DNA from: Rosa chinensis
Lineage: Eukaryota > Streptophyta > Magnoliopsida > Rosales > Rosaceae
DNA length: 64,000 nucleotides
Assembly (NCBI RefSeq): GCF_002994745.2
Contig: NC_037094.1
Coordinates: 40,603,456 to 40,667,455 of the forward strand
Direction: 5' to 3'
The notes under the pieces were generated by a model. The model was not told the DNA's origin. It saw only the letters and a list, made by a program, of their open reading frames with translations, and did no database searches. A program made the translations under genes and the position numbers. Shown piece by piece: positions 21,273-33,479 of this stretch. Each line of letters opens with the position of its first letter. Position 1 is the first letter of the stretch.

Positions 21273-22121
21273 GGTTATTGCTAACCCTTCTACTTCTTGC
21301 ATGCCCTTCCCACGCAGGTTTGCCCAATCTAAGAAGGATCAAAGTGACCAAGCCATCTTGGAAACTTTCAAGAAGGTGCAAGTGAACCTACCCCTCCTAG
21401 AGGCCATCAAGCAAGTCCCTAAGTATGCCAAGTTCCTCAAAGAGCTTTGCACTACTAGGAGAGTAAACCGTGAAAAGGAGGTGGTAAAGGTAAGTGAGAA
21501 TGTCTCTGCCCTGATTCAGAGAAAGATTCCTCCAAAGTGTAAGGATCCTGGAAGCTTTACTATTCCGTGTACTATTGGTAACTCTAGATTTAAGAATGCT
21601 ATGCTAGACCTAGGTGCATCTGTTAATGTTATGCCCTACTCTGTTTATGAAACCCTAGGTCTAGGGGAACTTAAATCTGACAACGTTATCATTCAGTTAG
21701 CTGACAGATCCAATGCATACCCTAGAGGTTTGTTGGAGGATGTGCTTGTACAGGTTAACCATCTTATCTTCCCAGCTGATTTCTATGTGTTGGAAATGGA
21801 GGACTCCCCTGTAAGTTCAACTCCATTGCTTTTGGGACGTCCTTTCTTAAGGACAGCTAGGACGAAGATTGATGTGTATGAAGGTTCACTTACAATGGAG
21901 TTCGATGGTGACATTATTGGCTTTAACATCTTTGAAGCCATGAGGTATCCCCTAGAGGTTAATGATTGTTTTTCTGCTGACATTTTGGATGAACTTGCGC
22001 AGAAAATGTTTGATGTTATGCATGAGGATACCCTAGTCACTACCCTTGAGAGTGGGGTAGGCTATACAAAGGAAGGCGTCACCATCCCAGAGGACAAGTT
22101 GAAAGACACTTGTGAGGAGAA
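21246..22121 (+). pseudogene. pro: D Gag linker and protease fragment
   Basis: Frame-shifted continuation of D gag. It carries the FPRRFAQ and [12 protein letters not shown] segments and the aspartic protease with LDLGAS near 21607-21621, then the [11 protein letters not shown] segment typical of this lineage. It is interrupted at 22121 by C. An open frame runs on about 90 bp into C's LTR and stops at 22212; that tail is LTR sequence, not protease. The homologous frame resumes at 28462 after the duplicated GAGAA. Confidence 0.9.
22117..22121 (+). repeat. Target-site duplication GAGAA, left copy of C
   Basis: GAGAA at 22117-22121 and at 28457-28461. I carries the uninterrupted site with one GAGAA near 61392-61396, an in-window empty site. 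Confidence 0.96.
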
Positions 22122-23847
22122 TGATGCGGCTGAAATAGCCTCACAATTTAACCCTGCAAAATGTAGTTGTCAGTATAGGATAAGCAGGGATCGTTCAGTC
22201 CGGGGATTGTAGGGTACACCTACACAAAAAGGTCAATTAACAAATAAAATAATAAAATGGGGGGTTTTGAATTTTGGTTCCTAATCTACTTAAAATAAAA
22301 ACAAAACAAATAAAACTATATACAATGATCGACTTCCCTAACCTAGACCAATACCACTCAGAAATTACTAAGTGTAAAAACAGAAAATTCATTTCAACAT
22401 GCTACAAAAATGTGCCCACCTTAAATGCCTAGATAAGAGCTCAAATGAAAAGCCTCAGCGGATCAATCCACTTATCTGATTCATTCTAATGTAGGCTTGA
22501 ATCGGAAAAGTCCTTACCAAGCCTAATACTACTAATTTTCGAAAACACTCAGCGTAATTCTCTTAACTAGTAGTATTATCTAACCCTCGAATCAACTCAC
22601 ACGTGCAAATTAACCATTAGACATAGAATTTAACACGTAATTTCCAGAATCGTTAAACCATTGAACATAGTTTTTACCACTTTTTAGAACTAATTGCTAC
22701 TTGTTTAACTCAGCGCCTTAACAAATAACAATTACTCTTGGCAAATTAAGAAAACACACAAGAACTCTCACCATTATTCTAGCATGCAAACTTATTAACC
22801 TAACTCTGAAAATTACCTAAACACGTAAAAGGGCACAAGATTGTAACATGCATCATAAAAGAATTCTCGAAATTAACTCAATAATAAACTGAAAATCTCA
22901 AAAATATTAATAAAAATATTCTGAAAATTTCATGTCTCCAATTACACAACTCACAAATTGAAACACACAAAACCGAAACAAAAATTATAAGTAGAGTCAT
23001 AGTTACACTTTGAAGCTTTCCTCAGCGGCTTAGCAACACGGTGATGAACTTGTCTCTACTATGGTGGTGGAGCGTCCTTGACTCAGCGCCTTAGAGCTTT
23101 GTAGATTGATGGATGGATGGTGGTCACGGTCTTGTAAGATATGGAGGTTTGAGGAGTGAATTGGGTAGTCTTGGAATGATCTTGGCTGGGAAGTGATGCA
23201 AATTCAGTTCTGGACGTTGCCTATTTATAGGGGAGCATTGGTTGGCTTTCTCAACTGAAACGTCTTCTTTATGGCCTTAACTCCTCTCATAATGGGGCAA
23301 TTCCTTTAATTTCCAAGCTGAAACATCTTTCTCTTATTTATTTTTCCAGCTGAAACATCTTTTTCTTTTATTCCTCAACTGAAAACGTCTTTCTTCCTTT
23401 ATTCCCCAACTGAAAACGTCTTTCTCTTATTTATTTTCCAGCGGAAACATCTTTTTCTTTTATTCCTCAACTGAAAACATCTTTTCTCCTTTATTTCCCT
23501 TCTTCATTGCTTGGTCAAATATCTTAATGCTTCATTTTATGACTCCATCATTGCTGTTTCCAAGAGTTCAACCAGGCAACGTTTCCTACAACAAGCAGGA
23601 GAATATCAGAATTTTCTAGAGAAAATAAAGGGAAATTAAAATGTAAAGACCGCAAAAATAGTTGACAGTTAGGAATCCTGATCCAGCTAGGATTTTTCAT
23701 GAATTTTACTTTTCCGCCTATTTCACTCCAAACACTCAACAAGACTTTCAAAATGACTTAATGACTCAAAACACTAAACTAAGGGAGAAATAAGGCTAAA
23801 ATGAGGCACATAATTAATAATATTGTCACACTTTTTTGCTCCTATCA
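22122..23847 (-). repeat. C 3' LTR
   Basis: 1726 bp, inverted family-A LTR from TGATGCGGCTGAAATAG to GCTCCTATCA. Shorter than the A1 LTR, mainly through fewer copies of the CACTTCCCAGCC leader repeat and a different set of U3 repeats. Confidence 0.95.
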
Positions 23848-25716
23848 ACTACCCCACACTTAGCTTTTGCTAGTCCCTTAGCAAAACAAAAATACAAAAC
23901 AAAACAAAGACTCAACGAAAAGCAGTAAATGACTCTATTGCTCCTAACTGTTGTCTCAGAGACTCCAAACTCATGGCTTTCACGTTAAACACTTAATCAA
24001 AATCGCATAGATAATTCCATGGTTAATAAACATGTGACATTCATATGACTAAGCAAGATATGGAGAACTTAAGTTATACAGTGAATGATAGCATGTTTCG
24101 AACAAGTCCAATCCAAACTCATAGGGCATACTCTCGATTTTTCTCTCAGAAATGGCTATGCTTAAAAGCTTCACACTCAAGTATATGCAAGAGAACAAAT
24201 TGTAAGGCAACAAACAGCTTGTATATTTCATCAAGAAACGCATTTTGTGTAGAATTATTAAAGACCTCATGAAATGACTAAGTGCACAAATGGACCTAAA
24301 CCATAAGCTCGACTGCGTACCTGACTCCACTAACCAAAGACTGCCCATCTCAAGGATCAAGTTAGCACTTAAAACAGGTTGTAATGGGGCTAAGCTAGGG
24401 TTCTCGAAATGAAGATTAAGGATACAAAAATCCTAAGGACCTAGCAGAGCACATAAGGACCACCTTATGTCATCATTTTTGTAGACCAAATATCATTGTT
24501 TTGGGCCAAACCTTCACTCTAACCAACATGGGAATGGACAAAGGCATAATTTTCAACTTTGAGCCTTCTACAAATTTGAAAGTCCAAAACCACACTTCAA
24601 CAATTTCCCAAGAGTTTTCTTTTCAATTTTTCTTCTCTTTTGCCGCTTTTCTTTCTTTCTTTTTCATTTTCATTTTCTTTCATTTTTTTTACGGCAATTT
24701 TTTTTCTTTCTCTTCTTCTTTTTTTTTTTTTTTTTTTTTTTCCCACCCCACACTTGTCTTTCATCGTCACCCCTACATACTATGTCATGCTCTACTAAGT
24801 CCCTAAGACAAGGGTAGAGATATCCTGTACTAAGCTCATGGTAGGGTAGTGAGGGTGATGAAACAAAGGTTTTCAACGTAGGCTCAAAGGGGTTCATTCT
24901 AAGGAGTCCCACGACGGGCACAGTTGGGGACACATGCTTGTTTGGCTATGGTGGTTACCCTAATGCCTTCTATCCTATCCAGGATCAGTGCATATTATGG
25001 CATACAAGTTTTGACAGTCACAACAGCCGAGTTCTAGTACTCTCTAGTCCATTAAAATCTATGGCACATGATCATTGGATTTTCAAAGAATGATGAGGTT
25101 TTGCAAATACAGCCATGAAATTTTGAATTTATCAATAAGCACTCGAAAAGAAAGTATTTTAGCTCAACAGCTCACTTAGGGTAAAATGAATCAGACTTAA
25201 TCCTAGCATGCTTAATGAACCAAGTTACAATCCTATCTCAAATCTTCATACAAGCATTACAATGTCGATTAACCACAGAATTCAATTAAGTCCTATTTCG
25301 ATTGTGAAAACCTTCAGCCATGAATTCAGAGACATGTTCATCCTAGACATTAGAGGCATCCTAAGACTCAAACACACAAAAAGACTCTATAAAACCAACT
25401 TCTTCTTTTTTTTTTTTTTTTTTTAACTGAAATAAAGGTGTAAACCCACCCCACACTTAGAATCTACATTGTCTTAATGTAGGCAAAAAGTATGGTATAT
25501 AGACCCTAAATATGGGGGGCTACGAAAATAAGGGAAGGGTAAAATAAACAAACAAACAAACAAAGACCCAAGTACAATTCAACCTAAGCAAGTGAAGGGA
25601 TAGAAATGTCAAACTCTCGTTGATGGCTCCTTCACAGCTTCGTTTGAAATGGGTTGCCTCCCATGCAGCGCTTAATATTTATAGTCCTTCAGCCTGGACT
25701 TTTCTCCTTGTTCACA
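23848..25716 (-). other. C 3' non-coding region
   Basis: Homologous to the A1 region 15890-17794 in reverse. PPT-like CCCCACACTT motifs (inverted) lie at 23852-23861 (the PPT next to the 3' LTR), 24742-24755 and 25445-25458. The stem CTACATT/AATGTAG is at 25464-25482. A T-run of about 25 bp lies before 24742. An inverted 103-codon frame (24049-24360) is the same chance frame as in A1. Confidence 0.8.
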
Positions 25717-25732
25717 CGTGCTCATTCCTTGG
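25717..25732 (-). other. 16-nt gag scrap at the C deletion junction
   Basis: The reverse complement CCAAGGAATGAGCACG is identical to A1 gag at 11822-11837. Here it sits between leader sequence (ending AACACTTGA) and the end of pol (TGTGAACAAGGAG). The junction thus joins three separate template regions. Confidence 0.75.
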
Positions 25733-26703
25733 TCAAGTGTTAGAAACATATACAAGGTTAGGAATACAAACATTATGCCTTTCCTACTATCTAAGTTACT
25801 TTTACATTTACATACTTAGGTACTGGAACAGAGGACCTCATTTGTGTATTGGAACTATAGAACAGCTACCCTCGACAAGGTCATGTTTAATCCAATATAC
25901 CTTAAGCAGGTCACACATCATTTTTTATTATTTTTTATTATTATAAACATAGTTAATATCTCAATTGATTCCAAGTTGTAAGTCGAGCCCAATAGAAACC
26001 ACTACTATTGGTGAGATACGATATAGGGATAGTCGCCTAGACATAAGTCTCTTTCCTTTGTTTCAGAAGGCCGAATGGCCAGATTAAGAGGTAAGTGAGA
26101 GGGAGGACTCATTTTTGTGATACTACGGAGGCTACTTCCTCATTAAGGTTTAGGCCCCTATCGGCTACTCCCACATAGTGGTTTACGCTCATTCTATAGT
26201 ATCTCTGAGATCCAATTGAACCCATCACCCAGGGTCTCAACCTAAGACACCATCCGTATGCGCCCCTTACTCAGCTGGGAAATTAACTAATGTGTTAGAC
26301 CGTTCTCCAAGTGCTAATAAAGGCCGCCCTCAACCTCAAGAGACCTGAGCAAGGTACTAATGAAGGGTTTAGGCCAATATTAACAAAAGGGCCCTTGTCT
26401 ACTCATACGATTTTACACACTTACAACAATTAAGTATTTAGCTAAATTCATAACCTAAGTATATTAATCTAAGTGAAACACATACAATTTACAACATACT
26501 TAAAAAAAACTTCTACAAATTGTACAACAATGATAAAAGACATGCTTAATTTTGTAACACTCATAAAACTTAAACTAAATCACAATTAAAGCTTGGCCTA
26601 ACCGAAATCGCAATTTGTCACCATTCCACAAGTGTAGTACAAAAATTAGCATGCATTCTATATACAACAAAATCGATGACACTTTAAGTGCAAGGAATTT
26701 TAA
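25733..26703 (-). other. C leader
   Basis: Inverted A-type leader, close to A1 9211-10230, including the block beginning GGGCCCTTTTGTTAATATTGG. No coding potential. Its retention in a coding-less element supports a cis-acting role. Confidence 0.8.
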
Positions 26704-26724
26704 CAATCCCCGGCAACGGCGCCA
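26704..26724 (-). promoter_or_regulatory. C primer-binding site (tRNA-Asp)
   Basis: Inverted CAATCCCCGGCAACGGCGCC plus A, a perfect match to the tRNA-Asp end, 5 bp from the 5' LTR. Confidence 0.95.
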
Positions 26725-26729
26725 AAAAT

Positions 26730-28456
26730 TGGTGCGGCTGAAATAGCCTCACAATTTAACCCTGCAAAATGTAGTTGTCAGTATAGGATAAGCAGGGATC
26801 GTTCAGTCCGGGGATTGTAGGGTACACCTACACAAAAAGGTCAATTAACAAATAAAATAATAAAATGGGGGGTTTTGAATTTTGGTTCCTAATCTACTTA
26901 AAATAAAAACAAAACAAATAAAACTATATACAATGATCGACTTCCCTAACCTAGACCAATACCACTCAGAAATTACTAAGTGTAAAAACAGAAAATTCAT
27001 TTCAACATGCTACAAAAATGTGCCCACCTTAAATGCCTAGATAAGAGCTCAAATGAAAAGCCTCAGCGGATCAATCCACTTATCTGATTCATTCTAATGT
27101 AGGCTTGAATCGGAAAAGTCCTTACCAAGCCTAATACTACTAATTTTCGAAAACACTCAGCGTAATTCTCTTAACTAGTAGTATTATCTAACCCTCGAAT
27201 CAACTCACACGTGCAAATTAACCATTAGACATAGAATTTAACACGTAATTTCCAGAATCGTTAAACCATTGAACATAGTTTTTACCACTTTTTAGAACTA
27301 ATTGCTACTTGTTTAACTCAGCGCCTTAACAAATAACAATTACTCTTGGCAAATTAAGAAAACACACAAGAACTCTCACCATTATTCTAGCATGCAAACT
27401 TATTAACCTAACTCTGAAAATTACCTAAACACGTAAAAGGGCACAAGATTGTAACATGCATCATAAAAGAATTCTCGAAATTAACTCAATAATAAACTGA
27501 AAATCTCAAAAATATTAATAAAAATATTCTGAAAATTTCATGTCTCCAATTACACAACTCACAAATTGAAACACACAAAACCGAAACAAAAATTATAAGT
27601 AGAGTCATAGTTACACTTTGAAGCTTTCCTCAGCGGCTTAGCAACACGGTGATGAACTTGTCTCTACTATGGTGGTGGAGCGTCCTTGACTCAGCGCCTT
27701 AGAGCTTTGTAGATTGATGGATGGATGGTGGTCACGGTCTTGTAAGATATGGAGGTTTGAGGAGTGAATTGGGTAGTCTTGGAATGATCTTGGCTGGGAA
27801 GTGATGCAAATTCAGTTCTGGACGTTGCCTATTTATAGGGGAGCATTGGTTGGCTTTCTCAACTGAAACGTCTTCTTTATGGCCTTAACTCCTCTCATAA
27901 TGGGGCAATTCCTTTAATTTCCAAGCTGAAACATCTTTCTCTTATTTATTTTTCCAGCTGAAACATCTTTTTCTTTTATTCCTCAACTGAAAACGTCTTT
28001 CTTCCTTTATTCCCCAACTGAAAACGTCTTTCTCTTATTTATTTTCCAGCGGAAACATCTTTTTCTTTTATTCCTCAACTGAAAACATCTTTTCTCCTTT
28101 ATTTCCCTTCTTCATTGCTTGGTCAAATATCTTAATGCTTCATTTTATGACTCCATCATTGCTGTTTCCAAGAGTTCAACCAGGCAACGTTTCCTACAAC
28201 AAGCAGGAGAATATCAGAATTTTCTAGAGAAAATAAAGGGAAATTAAAATGTAAAGACCGCAAAAATAGTTGACAGTTAGGAATCCTGATCCAGCTAGGA
28301 TTTTTCATGAATTTTACTTTTTCCGCCTATTTCACTCCAAACACTCAACAAGACTTTCAAAATGACTTAATGACTCAAAACACTAAACTAAGGGAGAAAT
28401 AAGGCTAAAATGAGGCACATAATTAATAATATTGTCACACTTTTTTGCTCCTATCA
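26730..28456 (-). repeat. C 5' LTR
   Basis: 1727 bp. Its PBS-side terminus reads TGGTGCGG where the other copy reads TGATGCGG. An inverted TATAAATA box lies at 27830-27837. The right end GCTCCTATCA is followed by TSD GAGAA. Confidence 0.95.
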
Positions 28457-28461
28457 GAGAA

Positions 28462-28836
28462 AATCATTGAAAACGTCTCCTTCCTTGAGGCATCACCCTT
28501 CATAGGTAAGTCTGTTTCTCCCTTGTCCATTCAGTTATCCACTAACAAGACTTTACCTTCAGTGGTCCAGGCCCCAGAACTTGAGCTAAAACCTCTTCCA
28601 GACCATTTGAAGTATGTCTACTTAGGGGACAAGGAGACCTTACCAGTGATTGTGTCCTCTGCACTAACGACTCCACAAGAAGAGAAGTTGGTGGACATGT
28701 TGAAGCAACACAAGACCGCCATAGGATGGACATTGGCGGACATCAAGGGAATCAGCCCTACAACTTGCGTCCATAGGATACTTCTGGAGGAGGGTCTAAA
28801 CCTACTAGAGAGGCTCAACGTCGTCTCAACCCTCCA
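28462..28836 (+). pseudogene. pol: D Pol linker, before the frameshift
   Basis: Continues the protease-RT linker interrupted at 22121, with the segments [13 protein letters not shown] and [19 protein letters not shown]. Near 28792-28794 D has three G where I has four (61726-61729). The frame then shifts and stops at 28840. An open frame starting at 28445 begins inside C's LTR and is chimeric. Confidence 0.9.
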
Positions 28837-31482
28837 ATGATGGAAGTAGTGAAGAAGGAGGTTATCAAACTCCTTGATTGTGGGGTGATCTACCCTATTT
28901 CAGACTCCAAGTGGGTCTCCCCAGTTCAGGTCGTGCCCAAGAAGTCTGGGATCACTGTGGTAAAGAATGCTGATAACGAACTGGTGCCCCAAAGGACAGT
29001 CACAGGCCACAGAGTGTGCATTGACTATAGGAGGCTCAACGCAACTACAAGGAAAGACCACTTTCCTCTGCCATTCATTGATCAGATGCTTGAGCGCCTA
29101 GCTGGACATGACTACTATTGTTTTCTGGATGGATATTCTGGTTACAACCAGATTGCAATTGCAAATGAAGATCAAGAGAAGACAACCTTCACTTGCCCCT
29201 TTGGAACATTTGCCTATAGACGTATGCCCTTCGGACTTTGCAACGCTCCAGGTACGTTTCAGAGATGTATGGTAAGTATCTTTTCAGATTATATTGAGAA
29301 AATCATAGAGGTATTCATGGATGACTTTTCAGTTTTTGGAAAGAATTTTGATGATTGTCTTAATAATCTGGAAATAATTCTGAAACGATGCATGGAAACT
29401 AACCTTGTCTTAAACTGGGAAAAATGTCATTTTATGGTTAAGCAAGGAATAGTTCTAGGACATATTGTCTCTGCTAGGGGTATAGAGGTTGATAAAGCCA
29501 AGGTTGATATTGTGCGTCACTTACCCTCTCCCACTTCTGTGAGAGAGATTCGTTCTTTCCTTGGCCATGCAGGTTTTTATAGGAGGTTCATCAAGGACTT
29601 CTCTCAGATTTCGAGACCCTTATGTCAACTACTCCAGAAGGATGTGCCCTTCCACTTTGACAAGGAGTGTCAAGAAGCTTTTGACAAGCTTAAGGAGTTG
29701 TTGACGTCTGCCCCCATCATGTTACCTCCAGATTGGTCCCTGCCCTTTGAGTTGATGTGTGATGCCTCTGACTATGCAGTTGGAGCTGTTTTGGGGCAAA
29801 GGAAGGACAAGCTACCCTATGCCATCTACTACGCCTCAAGGACTCTAAATGATGCACAAATGAACTACTCCACCACAGAGAAAGAGCTCCTTGCAGTTGT
29901 CTTTGCCCTTGAGAAGTTTCGCTCTTATTTACTTGGTACCAAAGTTACTATCTTTACTGACCATGCAGCTTTGAAATACTTGATGACCAAGAAAGAGGCG
30001 AAACCAAGGCTCATCAGATGGATCCTACTCTTGCAAGAATTCGACGTGGAAATCAAGGACAAGAAGGGTAGTGAAAACGTGGTAGCTGACCACTTGAGTC
30101 GTTTGGTGCACGCAGAAGACCGTCTCCCTCTGGTGGAGACGTTTCCAGATGAACAACTCTTTGGAATCCAGGTAAGTGAACCATGGTATGCAGACATTGT
30201 GAATTATATTGTGTCTAGAAAGATTCCTGATCCCATGTCACGTGCTCATAGGGATAGGCTTAGGAAAACTGTTAAGCAATATGTGTGGGATGAACCTTAT
30301 TTGTGGAAGTATTGCTCTGATCAATTGATTAGGAGATGTGTGCCTGAACATGAACATAATGCTATACTTTCTTTTTGCCACTCTAAAGCATGTGGGGGTC
30401 ACTTTGGGTCTAAGAAGACTGCGTTTAAGGTGCTAGAGTCTGGGTTCTATTGGCCAACATTATTTAGGGATGCACATGCCTATTGTTTAACTTGTGATAA
30501 GTGCCAAAGAACAGGAAATCTAGGTCCTAGAGATCAAATGCCATTATCCAATATAATAACTGTTGAAATATTTGATGTCTGGGGTATAGATTTCATGGGA
30601 CCTTTCCCTTCATCTTTTGGGTTTCTCTATATCTTACTTGCAGTGGACTATGTTTCCAAATGGGTGGAAGCAAAGGCCACTAGAACTAATGACTCTAAGG
30701 TTGTTGCAGATTTTATCAAGTCTAACATCTTTAGCAGGTTTGGAATGCCTAGAGTTCTCATTAGTGATGGAGGATCCCATTTTTGCAATCGGACGATTGA
30801 GGCTCTCTTGAGGAGATATGATGTCACACATAACGTTTCTACACCTTATCACCCACAAACTAGTGGGCAGGCTGAGGTCTCTAATCGTCAGATTAAGGGG
30901 ATATTGGAGAAGACTGTGAACCCCAACAGGAAGGACTGGTCCTTGCGTCTAGAGGATGCTTTGTGGGCCTACAGAACTGCATACAAAACTCCCATAGGTA
31001 TGTCACCATATCGAATTATCTATGGCAAACCTTGCCATTTACCTGTGGAGTTGGAGCACAAAGCTTGGTGGGCTGTGAAGCAGTTCAACATGGATATTGA
31101 TGCAGCTGGGCTTCATAGGAAGTTGCAATTGCAAGAGTTAGAGGAGATTAGGAATGATGCCTTCGAAAGTGCTCAAATTTACAAGGATAAGACGAAGGCA
31201 TTCCATGACAAAATGATTCGAAGGAAGACTTTTGTTGTGGGTCAAAAAGTTCTTCTCTTCCATTCTCGTCTCAAACTCTTCCCAGGTAAGCTTCGTTCTC
31301 GTTGGATTGGGCCTTTTATTATCACTCATGTGTTTCCTCATGGAGCTGTGCAGATAAAGAGTGAACATACAAATAACGAGTTCAAAGTGAATGGCCATCG
31401 CTTGAAGCCTTACTATGAGGCATTTGTGGAACATGAAGTGGAGGATGTACCCCTCCAAAACGTTCCAAACCCTGAGGATTAA
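28837..31482 (+). pseudogene. pol: D Pol: RT, RNase H and integrase, intact downstream of the shift
   Basis: 881 codons; the Met at 28837 is internal to the RT domain's N-terminal side. Pol reverse-transcribes the element RNA and integrates the c[14 protein letters not shown] at residue 61, [16 protein letters not shown] with Asp162 and Asp163. RNase [10 protein letters not shown] with Asp309 and the TEKELLAV motif. Integrase: HHCC region around 30380-30510, then catalytic Asp585, Asp644 and Glu680 (D,D35E), and a C-terminal GPF-type module (SRWIGPF). All the catalytic residues I looked for are present, so this part looks recently functional. It is unlikely to be expressed as part of Gag-Pol because of the upstream shift and the C insertion. 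Very close to I, differing by scattered substitutions. Confidence 0.9.
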
Positions 31483-33479
31483 AAGGAGGTACAAGTCTAG
31501 GCTGAAAGACTATAAACATTAAGCGCTGCTTGGGAGGCAACCCAATTCAGAAGTAGCTGTGGAGGAGTCGTCAACGCAGATTTGTTTTATCTCTCCCTTT
31601 TACTTCTCCAATTTTTCTTTATTTTGGTAGTCATTTTCGTAAATTCCATCCCTATATGCTTACTTGTTTCATTGCATGCTTATTCTTGATTACATTGAGG
31701 ACAATGCAATATTTAAGTGTGGGGGAAGGGATTTATACTTTTGTTTTGAGTCATATTTTGAGTCATATATATTGAAAAATACAAAAAAATTGAAAAATGT
31801 CAAAAATTTAAAAATTTTCGTTGGTTTTGTTTTTGTTTTGAGTCTTAGGATGCCCTTTCAACTGTCTAGGATGATTCTATATCTCTGAAATCATGACTAA
31901 AAGAGGATCACAATATTGAGATGATTTAAACATGGTATTCTTTGGTTAATTGAGATATATGAAAAATATGTGCCTTGTAGTGGATATGGAATTCGTGAAC
32001 TTTGGTACAGAATATGAGCATGTTAAGATGAGTTTTGATTCATAAAAGCCATGTGAGATAATTGAGCCATGTCCCTTTTTCTTGGAGTGATAAATGAAAA
32101 ATATATTCTTAATTTCTTGGCGATGTTTTGATGATCTCATTATTCTTTCATCTTGATTGACTACTTGCCATAGATTAAGTTTGATGGACTAGAGAATGCT
32201 AGAATTCACTCTTGTGCTTGTTGAGACGTTATATCAATACATGGCCCTGATTCTGGAAAGGATAGAGGCATCCTAGGAATTACCACCATTGCCAAATAAA
32301 CCTGTGTCCCCATTTGTGCCCGTCGTGGGACCCCCCTAGATAAGCCCTTTGAGCCTACATTAAGCCTTTTCATTCATCACCCTTAAAACCCTTAACCATG
32401 AAGCTTAGTATAGTTACAACCCTACCCTTTGTTCTAAGAACTTAGTGGAGCTATCTTTTGAGACATACTACGTGGGTTTGGTGCTAAGGATGGAAATTGA
32501 GAAGAGGTTAAAGTTCAAGTGTGGGGGTAGACTTGTCCATAAAGAAAAAAATATGTGAAAGCCGTGAAAAATAAAAGAAAAGAAAAAAAAATTTGTACGG
32601 CTAGAAAAGAAAAGAAAGAAATATTTATGGATTTTAGTCCTCCATACTTAGTGATTTTGGAGTTTACTTTGAAATGAAGGCCTATTAAAGGAAAATTTGA
32701 CCTTTGTCCATTCACTAGAGTTCAAGGGAAGTTTACAATGAAGATTGGGCCCAACATGAAGACATTAGGCCCCTTTTATGTTACCTCTAGGGGAAGTGAC
32801 GTTTTTGCAATGCATTGGTGGATTTCTTGTGGTCTCTACATTTACATGTGCTCTGCTAGGTTTTTAGGACACTTTGATAAATCCTTACCCTTCATTTCTT
32901 AAAACCTTGAGCCTTGGCCCCATTACAACCTTTAAGAAGACCTTCTTGATCCTTAAGATGGGACAGCCCTTGATGTGGAGATGAGTTACAAGAGTTGAAC
33001 CTATGGCTTGGGTCCATCTGTGCAAGTAGTTGGTATCCTTCATGAGATCTTTAAAAGAAAATTATACATGTGCTTTCGTTTCTTGAATTATGTGATATAC
33101 TTGCTATCTTTCACATATACTTGAGTGTATAAGCTTTTAAGCATTGCCATGATCTGAGAGAAGAAAGAGTGGATATAACTTGTGAGGATTTGAATCATAC
33201 TTGTTTGAAGCATGCTTAACAGAAACCATCACCATTGTTCCAACCAAGTCCTACTTGTGTATATGTAACTTATGTGTTTTAATTAACTCTCGAATGCCTA
33301 AACATTTATTCTTGGTGAAGTGCTAATCTTGGTGTTGTGAAAGTAAGAGATTGCTGAGACAAAAAGTTGAAGGGCTATAGAGTCTGTTTCGTGTCAAGTC
33401 TTTAATTTTCGTTGAGTCTTAGTATGTGTCTTAGTGTGATTTTGCTAAGGGACTAGCAAAAGCTAAGTGTGGGGGAATT
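31483..33479 (+). other. D 3' non-coding region with three PPT-like motifs
   Basis: About 2 kb without a supported gene. It parallels the A1 3' region: hairpin TTGGG/CCCAA (31530-31545), stem TTACATTG/CAATGCAA (31690-31709, one mismatch), and AAGTGTGGGGG at 31715, 32517 and 33465 (the PPT). A CCCGTCGTGGGAC segment near 32318 is also shared with A1. No env-like frame. Confidence 0.8.

Larger units (their letters stand above)
22122..28456 (-). mobile_element. C: coding-less family-A element
   Basis: 6335 bp, minus strand, inserted in D. LTRs are 22122-23847 (3' LTR) and 26730-28456 (5' LTR), 1726 and 1727 bp. I saw one T-run indel and one terminal substitution (26732) between them. The internal region is only 2.9 kb: PBS, the A-type leader, then directly the A-type 3' non-coding region with three PPT-like motifs. 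Gag and pol are gone except a 16-nt scrap. It must have been mobilised in trans, most plausibly by a family-A element such as A1 or G. Confidence 0.94.

Noticed and set aside
22122..22212. Extension of the D protease frame to 22212, and the similar tails at 45186-45207 and 53423-53453
   Set aside because: These codons are LTR sequence of inserted elements read by chance until a stop, not fusion proteins.
26704..26724. tRNA-Asp gene fragments at sites matching the tRNA 3' end
   Set aside because: Only 18-20 nt match, each at a fixed 5 nt from an LTR. They are primer-binding sites; no tRNA body is present.
28445..28461. Start codon at 28445 for the D pol piece
   Set aside because: It lies within C's LTR. 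The homologous reading begins after the duplicated target site.
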